Shown piece by piece: positions 32,299 to 39,524 of a DNA stretch of 64,000 nt. Source of the DNA: Gordonia zhenghanii (GTDB lineage Bacteria; Actinomycetota; Actinomycetes; Mycobacteriales; Mycobacteriaceae); NCBI RefSeq assembly GCF_021738965.1, contig NZ_JAKKOQ010000012.1, positions 153,701 through 217,700 on the forward strand, in the 5' to 3' direction. Positions within the stretch are counted from its first letter, which is position 1. The number at the start of each line of letters is the position of its first letter. The translations under genes and the position numbers were made by a program. Under the pieces are notes generated by a model. The model did no database searches. It was not told where the DNA came from and worked only from the letters and a program-made list of their open reading frames with translations.

Positions 32299-33479
32299 CG
32301 GGGTGCACCGATCAGGTCGGCGATCAGCCTGCGGAACATGTGGCTGGCGATCTCGTTGCGCCCCAGCAGCATCGGTCCCGCATCCAGATTGTTCATCGAC
32401 CGCTGTGAACCGTCGAGAATCGGGAAGTCCTCATCGTGCAGGATCGCGATGAGGAGTCCCCAGTTCTTGGCCCACCTCTTCTCCCAATGGGCGGGCTCGA
32501 GTCCGCTGGCCTCGACCGACGGGGCCATGATGCGCATCTGCATGATCGATTGGTTGGGGTCGGCTCCGACCGGTCGAAACGTCAGCAACTCGAAGTGCGT
32601 CGCATGCTTGAGCAGCATCGTGTTCGGGCCGAGGAAGCAACTCTCGATGGTGTGCGCCTCGAAGGACTCGTCCCATTCGACGTCCTGGCCGATGTACTGG
32701 TCGAGAGTCTTACGAGCGGTGAGGAACCAGAACGAGCGACCGAAGTCCTCCAATGCGACGGCGTTGGTGTGGAGCATCTTCCCGGCGGTGTTCGGGTGCG
32801 CGTACTTGACGTGGTAGTTGTCCAGGAAGCCGTCCTGCATGATCTTCCAGTTGGTCGGCCGGCGGTAGGTGTGGGGGTCGATGCTCACGAGGTCGCCGAT
32901 GTCGTACGACGCCATGATCGCGTCCATCTCCGGGCCGAGCCAAGCGGCGACGTCGATGCTGCGGTTCGGGTCGTCGACGACCCAGATGAATCCGTGTCGC
33001 TCCTCGACTGGGATCTGGACGAGGCCGTACTGCGATCGGTCGAAGTCGCCGAAGGTGTCGTCCAGGGTGACGGTGCGCAGTTCGCCCGACGGGTCGTAGG
33101 ACCACCGGTGGTACGGGCAGGAGAACAGACGGCACCGACCAGACTCCTCGGCGACGAGTTCGGCTCCGCGGTGGCGGCACGAATTGATCATGGCCTTGAC
33201 CCCACCGTCGCGCTGCCGGATCAGAATCACCTTGTTGCGCGGAAGTTCCACAGTCACGAAGTCGTTCTTGCGCGCGATTTCGGACGAATGCGCGGCAATG
33301 AACGGCACTGTGCCGAAGATCCGGTCGCGCTCGAGTTCGGCCCGGAGCGGGTCGGCGAAATCGGGTGCGGCCGATCCCGCGACCTCTGGCCACAGGTCGG
33401 TGGTCGACCCGTCTAGATGGCCGAGCAGGTTGCGCAACGCGCGTGTCCTCAGATGATTGATGTCGATGGCAACGGTCAT
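32295..33479 (-). CDS. Rieske non-haem iron oxygenase, large subunit (operon B)
   Basis: 394 residues from ATG 33479, with a strong CAGGAGG ribosome site; the longer frame from 33539 is not needed. Rieske ligands are in SCRHRGAEL (Cys101, His103) and SCPYHRWSYD (Cys121, His124). The mononuclear iron site is in MQDGFLDNYHVKYAHPN. It is a clear paralogue of the protein at 13823-15010, with the same insertions and the same C-terminal LLGRNEIA segment, so the two may act on successive or related substrates. Electrons probably come from the reductase at 20336. Confidence 0.9.
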   Translation of the reverse strand: MTVAIDINHLRTRALRNLLGHLDGSTTDLWPEVAGSAAPDFADPLRAELERDRIFGTVPFIAAHSSEIARKNDFVTVELPRNKVILIRQRDGGVKAMINSCRHRGAELVAEESGRCRLFSCPYHRWSYDPSGELRTVTLDDTFGDFDRSQYGLVQIPVEERHGFIWVVDDPNRSIDVAAWLGPEMDAIMASYDIGDLVSIDPHTYRRPTNWKIMQDGFLDNYHVKYAHPNTAGKMLHTNAVALEDFGRSFWFLTARKTLDQYIGQDVEWDESFEAHTIESCFLGPNTMLLKHATHFELLTFRPVGADPNQSIMQMRIMAPSVEASGLEPAHWEKRWAKNWGLLIAILHDEDFPILDGSQRSMNNLDAGPMLLGRNEIASHMFRRLIADLIGAPR

Positions 33480-33543
33480 GGCGACCTCCTGTGACGAGTG
33501 GGTGGCTGTGATCACCGACACTGACGGCGGGTGTGGCATTAGA

Positions 33544-33556
33544 CTAATGGTATTAG
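33544..33556. promoter_or_regulatory. Operator-like CTAATGGTATTAG before operon B
   Basis: A near-perfect palindrome: ACTAAT and ATTAGT arms around GGT. It lies 65 bases before the Rieske B start and is the best symmetrical member of the CTA-N7-TAG family. Confidence 0.6.
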
Positions 33557-33601
33557 TTTATTGCCGTCAACCGTCGAGTCGATGGGGCCTCGTGCCGTCA
33601 C

Positions 33602-34420
33602 CTATTCGGCGCGCCACGCTGGTGCGCGTTTCTCGGCGAATGCGCGCGGGCCCTCCTGCGCGTCCCTGCTGGAGAACACTGCGCGGATCTCCGACTTGTT
33701 GGCCGCCCACCGATCGCTCTCGGCAGGCACCGTGCCGTCGACGATGCCGAGTGCGAGCCGCTTGGACGCCTGGACTGCCAGTGGGGCGTTGGCGGCGATC
33801 TCTTCGGCGAGTTCGATCGCTGCGTCGACGACGTCGGTGTCCGGTACGACGCGGTTCACGAGTCCGAGGTCGGCGGCGTGGGCGGCCGAGACGGCACGGC
33901 CGGTGAGCAGAATCTCCATGCCTGCCTTCTTTGGCAGCGCCGCGACGATGCGGAACGCGCCGCCTGCTGCGGCGATGATGCCGCGCCTGACCTCGGGGAG
34001 TCCGAATGTCGCACGTTCGGCGGCGACCGCCAGGTCGCTGGCCAGGACGAGTTCGGTGCCCCCGCCGAGTGCTGTGCCGTTGACGGCTGCGATGAGCGGG
34101 GTGCTGATCGGATGTGTCACGACGCCTGCGAATCCCCACTTCCGGCGGGTCTTGTCGGTCGCGTCGATGCTCTCGCCGCGCGAGATCGCCTTGAGGTCGG
34201 CACCTGCGCAGAACGACTTGTCTCCGGCGCCGGTCAATACGATCGCACGGATCTCGGGGTCGGTGTCAGCCTGCTCGAGGGCTTCGCCGAGTCCGTCGGC
34301 GACGGCGGAGTTCACGGCGTTGCGCGCCTCCGGTCGGTTGATCGTGATCACGGCGACGTGACCGCGATTCTCGACGAGGACGGCGGGTTCGTCGGCTCGC
34401 GTGTACTCGGGTGCGTTCAT
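33602..34420 (-). CDS. Enoyl-CoA hydratase/isomerase
   Basis: 272 residues from ATG 34420 (MNAPEYTRADEP), chosen for GGAG eight bases upstream; ATG 34432 is possible. Crotonase motifs: INRPEARNAV, DKSFCAGADLKAI, NGTALGGGTELVLASD and FGLPEVRRGIIAAAGGAFRI. The first catalytic Glu (LPEV) is present, while the second Glu position is Ala-Gly, so this is likely a one-Glu enzyme (isomerase or diverged hydratase). It is transcribed alone, with an operator-like palindrome about 80-100 bases upstream. Confidence 0.87.
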   Translation of the reverse strand: MNAPEYTRADEPAVLVENRGHVAVITINRPEARNAVNSAVADGLGEALEQADTDPEIRAIVLTGAGDKSFCAGADLKAISRGESIDATDKTRRKWGFAGVVTHPISTPLIAAVNGTALGGGTELVLASDLAVAAERATFGLPEVRRGIIAAAGGAFRIVAALPKKAGMEILLTGRAVSAAHAADLGLVNRVVPDTDVVDAAIELAEEIAANAPLAVQASKRLALGIVDGTVPAESDRWAANKSEIRAVFSSRDAQEGPRAFAEKRAPAWRAE

Positions 34421-34499
34421 GGGGGTCTCCATCGGTCGTCGTCGGCGGCTTCGTCGGTTGCGAAGTGCACTTTGGGGTTCGATCGAACTCCGGTGTCGT

Positions 34500-34520
34500 A
34501 AATCTTATAGCGATAGATTT
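34500..34520. promoter_or_regulatory. Palindrome at hydratase promoter
   Basis: AAATCT (34500-34505) and AGATTT (34515-34520) flank nine bases; the core CTTATAGCGATAG (34504-34516) is a member of the CTA-N7-TAG family. On the minus strand it contains a TAAGAT box. The 34421-34601 gap otherwise holds nothing recognisable. Confidence 0.5.
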
Positions 34521-34601
34521 ACCGGGGCTGGCGTTCGGTAGTGACGAGGAGCAGCGAATGCGGGGAGACCGTCCGGAGAAAGTACCGTTGGGATGAGGTG
34601 A

Positions 34602-36443
34602 TCAGCGCTGGGACGCCGCGTAGATCTCCTCGATAACGTCGGAGTACTTCGATGCGACCCCGCGACGCTTGAGCTTCATCGTCGGAGTGAGTTCCTCCGA
34701 GTCGGGAAGCCACTCGTCGTCGAGGATGCGATATGCCTTGATCTGTTCGATGCGCGAGAGTTGCGAGTTCGCGGTCTCGACGGCTGCGTCGACGGCGGCG
34801 ATCAGGTCGGGATCGTTCACGATCGCGGCGGGCGAGGTGTCGGCGTACCCGTGAGCGGCAGCGAACGTGCGCGCCGCATCAGGGTCGATGACCACCAGTG
34901 CCACGTTGTAGGGTCGTCGATCACCGATCACGCACGCCTGGCCGATGAGCGGGTTCGCGCTCTTGAGCTTGCCCTCGATGTTGACCGGCGACATGTTCTT
35001 TCCCGCCGCGTTGATGATCAGTTCCTTCTTGCGGTCGACGATGGTGACCCAGCCGTCGTCGTCGATGGTGGCGATGTCCCCGGTGTACAACCACCCGTCG
35101 GCGTCGATCGCCTCGGCGGTCTTCTTGGGGTCCTTGCGGTAGCCCCGCATCACGTGAGCGCCTCGCAGCAGCAGCTCGCCGTCCGCAGCGAGCTTGGCCT
35201 CCGTGCCGGGCTGAGCCAGTCCGACCTTGCCGACCCGGATGTCGGTCGGGATGTTGGTGAAACCGAGTGCGCCCGTCTCCGACATGCCGAAGCCTTCCTG
35301 CAGCGGCAGGCCGAGCGCCAGGAAGAACTCGTGCACGGCGGGTGCGATCGGTGCGGCGCCCGTCATCAGCAGTGCGACTCGGTCGAACCCGAGCTGTTCA
35401 CGGAGTCCGGCGAAGATCTCCGCGTCGGCGTGGGCGACCGCGGCCTCCATGTCGGCGGGTACGTCGGACCGACTCTGCTGCAGCCGGACGCGTGACGTCG
35501 CGGTGTCGACGGCGGCCAACACGTTCGGTCCGTTCGCGGTGTCGGACGCTGCGCTGAACCGGGCCAGAAGAGCAGCCCGCAGCTTCTCCCAGATTCGGGG
35601 GACGCCGAGGAACCACGACGGGTGAGCGGCGGCCACCGCCGCGAACACCTGCGATGCATCGCCGACGGTGGTGATCGGCCATCCGGTCACCGTCGCCAAA
35701 TAGTGCGAGAACACCCGGTCCGCGGCATGCGCGGTAGGCAGGTACGAGATAGCCGCGCCGTCGACGGCGAAGGGGAAGCGCTGATTGCACGTGTGCATGA
35801 CGAACATCAGGTTCGCGTGGGTGAGTTCGACGCCTTTGGGTGCGCCGGTAGTGCCCGAGGTGTAGATCAAGGTGGCCACGTCGTCCGGCGACACGTCCGA
35901 CCATGTTGCGGCGTAGTCGAATTCGGCAGGCGTGCGGGTCCGGAGGTCGTCGAGCGAGAGAACCTGTGCGGCGCCGACCGTCGAGGGGAGGTCGTCATCG
36001 GGATCGAGCACCACGACGTACCGGAGTGCGGGAGCCTCCGAGCGCGCGATGACGTCGAGGAACCGGCGCTGGGCCACCACGACCGAGTTCTCGGCGTTGC
36101 CGAACAGGTAACTGATCTGGTCGGGCGCCGACGTCAGGTAGATGGAGAACGGCGTGGCGGCGAGATGCAACGCGGCCATGTCGACGATGTGGAACTCGGG
36201 ACTGTTGGGCGCCATCACTGCGACCGTGTCGCCGCGTCCGATGCCGAGCGAGGCCAGCCCGCCTGCGACTTCCTCGACGGCTGTGGCGTACTCACTCCAT
36301 GAGAGTTCCCGGTCTTCACCGAAGGCGATGAGCGCGGCCTGGTCTGCGCGGTTCGCTGCGGTCGCCTGAAACGCGGCGGGCAGGGTGGAACAGGCGACGC
36401 CGGGAGCCGCGGTGACGGTGTCGGTGGTCTGTGCACTGGACAT
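34602..36443 (-). CDS. Long-chain acyl-CoA synthetase (FadD15-like)
   Basis: 613 residues from ATG 36443 (MSSAQTTDTVTAAPG) with a GAGG ribosome site. Motifs: TLIYTSGTTGAPKGVELTH, QEGFGMSETGALG, YTGDIATIDDDGWVTIVDRKKE and TPTMKLKRRGV near the C-terminus. The extra length compared with the 506-residue ligases, and the VPRIWEKL segment, are typical of long-chain fatty acyl-CoA synthetases such as mycobacterial FadD15. It follows the Baeyer-Villiger monooxygenase gene after 56 bases on the same strand and is probably in its operon. Confidence 0.9.
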   Translation of the reverse strand: MSSAQTTDTVTAAPGVACSTLPAAFQATAANRADQAALIAFGEDRELSWSEYATAVEEVAGGLASLGIGRGDTVAVMAPNSPEFHIVDMAALHLAATPFSIYLTSAPDQISYLFGNAENSVVVAQRRFLDVIARSEAPALRYVVVLDPDDDLPSTVGAAQVLSLDDLRTRTPAEFDYAATWSDVSPDDVATLIYTSGTTGAPKGVELTHANLMFVMHTCNQRFPFAVDGAAISYLPTAHAADRVFSHYLATVTGWPITTVGDASQVFAAVAAAHPSWFLGVPRIWEKLRAALLARFSAASDTANGPNVLAAVDTATSRVRLQQSRSDVPADMEAAVAHADAEIFAGLREQLGFDRVALLMTGAAPIAPAVHEFFLALGLPLQEGFGMSETGALGFTNIPTDIRVGKVGLAQPGTEAKLAADGELLLRGAHVMRGYRKDPKKTAEAIDADGWLYTGDIATIDDDGWVTIVDRKKELIINAAGKNMSPVNIEGKLKSANPLIGQACVIGDRRPYNVALVVIDPDAARTFAAAHGYADTSPAAIVNDPDLIAAVDAAVETANSQLSRIEQIKAYRILDDEWLPDSEELTPTMKLKRRGVASKYSDVIEEIYAASQR

Positions 36444-36499
36444 GTGTGGCCTCATCTGGAGTGGATCGACAGGGTGTGGGATCGGGGCGAGCGAGAGGT

Positions 36500-38497
36500 T
36501 CAGGACGTCTGGGCGGAGGCGGGAGTCTTCTCGGTGACGATGAAGTCGGCCTCGTTCGGCTCGTGCACTCGCGACCAGTAGTCGACGTAGCGCCACGGAC
36601 TGTTGGTCACGATGCGACCGCGGTCGTTGCGGTAATAGGTGGTGGTTCCGCCGAAGTCCCACACGGTGGACGCCATCGCCTCATCGAGTTCGGTGTTGTA
36701 TGCGTCGTGCACGTCCTCGCGGACCTCGATGCTCGCCAGTCTGCGGTCGATCATCGACGAGATGAGGGACGTGACGTGCTGGACCTGCATCTCCGTGCCT
36801 GCGATGACGGTGCCGCCGTGTCCCGTGTTGGTGTTGGGTCCGTACAAGCAGAAGAAGTTCGGGAACCCGGGGACGGTGATGCCCAAGTAGGCGCGGCCGT
36901 CTCCTTCGCCCCATGTCTCGTGCAGGTCGCGGCCGTCGCGGCCCTTGACCTCGATCGACGCGAGTACGTCGACGGCTTTGAACCCGGTCGCGAGCACGAG
37001 GACGTCGGCTTCGTGCTCGACCCCGTCGGCGGTCCGGACCCCCGTGGGGGTGATGGCCTCGATGCCGTCGGTGACCAGGTCGACGTTGTCCCGGGTGAGC
37101 GTGCGGAACCAGCCCGCGTCGATCAGCAGGCGCTTCCCGTACGGCGGGTAGTCGGGCACGCTCTTGGCCAGGAGGTCGGGGTGCCGGGCCAACTCGTGCT
37201 CGATGTAGGCGGTCAGATGCGCTCGCAGCCGATCGTTGGCCTTGTTGACCGCGCGACCGAGGTGGGGGTACTCGGGGTCGACCTGCAGTAGCTTCCACAC
37301 CTTGTCGCCCATCCGCCAGAACAGGCGGGAGCGGTACCACGCCACGTAGAAGGGGACATGGGCGTTCAGGAAGTGCTTGGCGTCGTCGACCGACTCACCC
37401 TTCAACGGGTGTGGCATCGCCCACTGCGGAGTCCGCTGGAACACGGTGACCTGATCCGCGATCTCGGCGCTCGCCGGAACGAACTGCATCGCGCTGGCCC
37501 CGGTGCCGATCACCGCGACGCGCTTGCCTTCGAGGCTGACAGCGTCGTCCCACCGGGCGGTATGCAGAGCAGGCCCGGCGAAATCGTCGAGGCCCGGAAT
37601 CCTCGGGACGCTCGGCTGATTGAGGAGCCCGACCGCGCTGACGACGACGTCGGCGGCAATGGCCTCGGTCGGCTCGTCGCCGTCGGCCGGGCCGATGGTG
37701 ACGGTCCAGGTCGATGCGTCCTCGTCGTACGATGCGACGTGCACCTTGGTGCCGAAACGCGCGTGCTCGTCGACGCCGTGACGGGCGGCGAGTTGGTTCC
37801 AATAGGTGTTGAGCTCGGACTGCGGTGCGAAGTATCCCGACCAGTCGGGTTTGGGGTCGAAGGAAAGGGCGTAGAGGTAGCTCGGGGTGTCCACACCGCA
37901 ACCGGGGTAGACGTTCTCGTGCCAGGTGCCGCCGACGGAGTCGTTCTTGTCGATGATCGTGTAGTCGATCCCGGCCTGCCCCAACCGAACCGCCATCGCC
38001 AGTCCGGAGATTCCCGCCCCGATGATGACGACGTGGAACGGCGTCGTCGACGCCTGTTCGGGCTCGGTGTGCCGCGGCGCGAGCCCCATCTCCTCGGCGA
38101 GCAGCGGGCCGTACTCGGGGCCAATCGGCTCGGCGAGCATGACCGAGAGGATAGCCGCGACGCGCTCGGGTGCGGGCGGATCTGTCGGCGCCGTCAGCTC
38201 GCCCGACTGCCACCGGAGGAGCACCTCGCGTGCGTTGTCGCGAATCCGGGCGGCCGTCGCCTCGTCGAACCCACCCGAATCGTGGTCGCCGAGATCGGTG
38301 GGAGCCGTCGGCAGATAGGGGTCGCGGATCCACTTGTCGTCGCCGGTTAGCAAGGCCAGAGATCCGAGCAGGATCGGCAGATTCGCCTCTGCGAGAGCGG
38401 AGTCGAGCTCGGTCTCGGTGAAGTCGGGGGACGGAGCGAACGCGCCGGCGGGCTGTGCGCCCCAGTTGGAATCAGGGAAGTTACTGGACTGCGGCAT
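36500..38497 (-). CDS. Baeyer-Villiger-type flavin monooxygenase (HAPMO-like)
   Basis: 665 residues from ATG 38497 (MPQSSNFPD). ATG 38509 overlaps the -10 box and is rejected. An N-terminal domain of about 140 residues is followed by the FAD site IIGAGISGLAMAVRLG (near residue 158), the type I BVMO fingerprint FxGxxxHxxxW as FAGPALHTARW (about 305-315) and the NADPH site VIGTGASAMQF. The N-terminal extension and length match 4-hydroxyacetophenone monooxygenase-type enzymes. It should insert oxygen next to a ketone to give an ester or lactone, using NADPH and O2. The divergent hydrolase at 38566 is a natural partner to open the product. Confidence 0.92.
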   Translation of the reverse strand: MPQSSNFPDSNWGAQPAGAFAPSPDFTETELDSALAEANLPILLGSLALLTGDDKWIRDPYLPTAPTDLGDHDSGGFDEATAARIRDNAREVLLRWQSGELTAPTDPPAPERVAAILSVMLAEPIGPEYGPLLAEEMGLAPRHTEPEQASTTPFHVVIIGAGISGLAMAVRLGQAGIDYTIIDKNDSVGGTWHENVYPGCGVDTPSYLYALSFDPKPDWSGYFAPQSELNTYWNQLAARHGVDEHARFGTKVHVASYDEDASTWTVTIGPADGDEPTEAIAADVVVSAVGLLNQPSVPRIPGLDDFAGPALHTARWDDAVSLEGKRVAVIGTGASAMQFVPASAEIADQVTVFQRTPQWAMPHPLKGESVDDAKHFLNAHVPFYVAWYRSRLFWRMGDKVWKLLQVDPEYPHLGRAVNKANDRLRAHLTAYIEHELARHPDLLAKSVPDYPPYGKRLLIDAGWFRTLTRDNVDLVTDGIEAITPTGVRTADGVEHEADVLVLATGFKAVDVLASIEVKGRDGRDLHETWGEGDGRAYLGITVPGFPNFFCLYGPNTNTGHGGTVIAGTEMQVQHVTSLISSMIDRRLASIEVREDVHDAYNTELDEAMASTVWDFGGTTTYYRNDRGRIVTNSPWRYVDYWSRVHEPNEADFIVTEKTPASAQTS

Positions 38498-38504
38498 ACG
38501 CTTG

Positions 38505-38538
38505 ACCATACAATCTGTTCAGACGTGGTGTCAATCAC
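38505..38538 (-). promoter_or_regulatory. Monooxygenase promoter with tandem-TetR operator
   Basis: On the minus strand TTGACA (38534-38529), an 18-base spacer and TATGGT (38510-38505) are followed by seven bases and the ATG at 38497, so the mRNA is probably leaderless. The motif TTCAGACGTGGTGTC (38518-38532) fills the spacer; with its flanks (38516-38538) it matches the reverse complement of 52321-52343 in 22 of 23 bases. Confidence 0.65.
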
Positions 38539-38565
38539 AATCGCAAGACCGGACGGAGTCCATAG

Positions 38566-39477
38566 ATGTTCTTGGAGTGCAAGCAGGACGTGATGGCCGA
38601 AGCGCAGATCGTCGACACACGAATTACAGTGGGCGACTACCGAACTCGAGTTCTAGAGGTGTCGGGTCACGGCCCGCTGGTCTTGCTGCTGCACGGCTTC
38701 GCCGACAGTGCCGACACATGGCGTCCACTGCTTCTCGAACTGGCTGCGCGAGGGCAGCGAGCTGCCGCCGTCGATCTTCCGGGCTTCGGCGCAGCCAGCG
38801 GCGTCGGACGCACGGATCTGCTCGACGAGTACGACGGATTCATCACCGCGGCGCTACAGGTGCTGCACCCGAGCAACGGTCCCGCGGACACTGGCTCGGC
38901 CGCAGATCCGATTCCGGCGGTCGTGGTCGGCAATTCGATGGGCGCCACTCTCGCGTTACGCGCGGGGACCGACCGGTCCGACGTGGGGGCAGTGGTCGCA
39001 CTGGCTCCGGCGGGTCTTGGGTTCCATCCGGTGCTGCACACGATGAGCGGAGCACTGGACCGCCTACTGCCCGCGCTGAGGGTGGCGTACAGGGTGCCCT
39101 ATCCGGCGATCTATGTGCAGACGCTCATCGCGGCCTATTACCGTGTGCGACTCGCTCCAGGCCTGTGCAACGCCTGGCGGTTCGGGTCGCATTACGACGG
39201 GATGCGTGACTTCCGACGGATCGGAGTCATCGGCAGAAGACTCATGGCCGAGGTGCAGGCCGGCTGTTTGGACTTCTCGACGATGACCCGGCCGATCATC
39301 CTCGTATGGGGGTCGGCCGACCCGGTATGCGACGTCGGTGGCGCAGATGCGCTCATCGACGCGGTCACCGACTCTCGCCTCCTCGTCGTTCCCGGCAGTG
39401 GGCATCTTCCGCAGATCGAGGCTCCCGACGTCGTCGCAGACGCGATCGGAGACGCAGTGGACCTCGCCCGCGGCTGA
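38566..39477 (+). CDS. Alpha/beta hydrolase divergent from the monooxygenase
   Basis: 303 residues from ATG 38566 (GGAG seven bases upstream); ATG 38593 (MAEAQIVDTRI, with AGGA upstream) is equally possible. The core is LVLLLHGFADSADTW, nucleophile elbow VVGNSMGATLAL (Ser), Asp in VWGSADPVCDV and His in VVPGSGHLPQIE, a full catalytic triad. A hydrophobic cap (YRVPYPAIYVQTLIAAYYRV) could bind a lipid-like substrate. It probably hydrolyses the lactone or ester made by the adjacent Baeyer-Villiger enzyme, with which it shares a regulatory region. Confidence 0.85.
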   Translation: MFLECKQDVMAEAQIVDTRITVGDYRTRVLEVSGHGPLVLLLHGFADSADTWRPLLLELAARGQRAAAVDLPGFGAASGVGRTDLLDEYDGFITAALQVLHPSNGPADTGSAADPIPAVVVGNSMGATLALRAGTDRSDVGAVVALAPAGLGFHPVLHTMSGALDRLLPALRVAYRVPYPAIYVQTLIAAYYRVRLAPGLCNAWRFGSHYDGMRDFRRIGVIGRRLMAEVQAGCLDFSTMTRPIILVWGSADPVCDVGGADALIDAVTDSRLLVVPGSGHLPQIEAPDVVADAIGDAVDLARG

Positions 39478-39524
39478 GGCCGCCACACCCCACCGAATCT
39501 CGCTGACGAACAGGAAGTCCCGAC

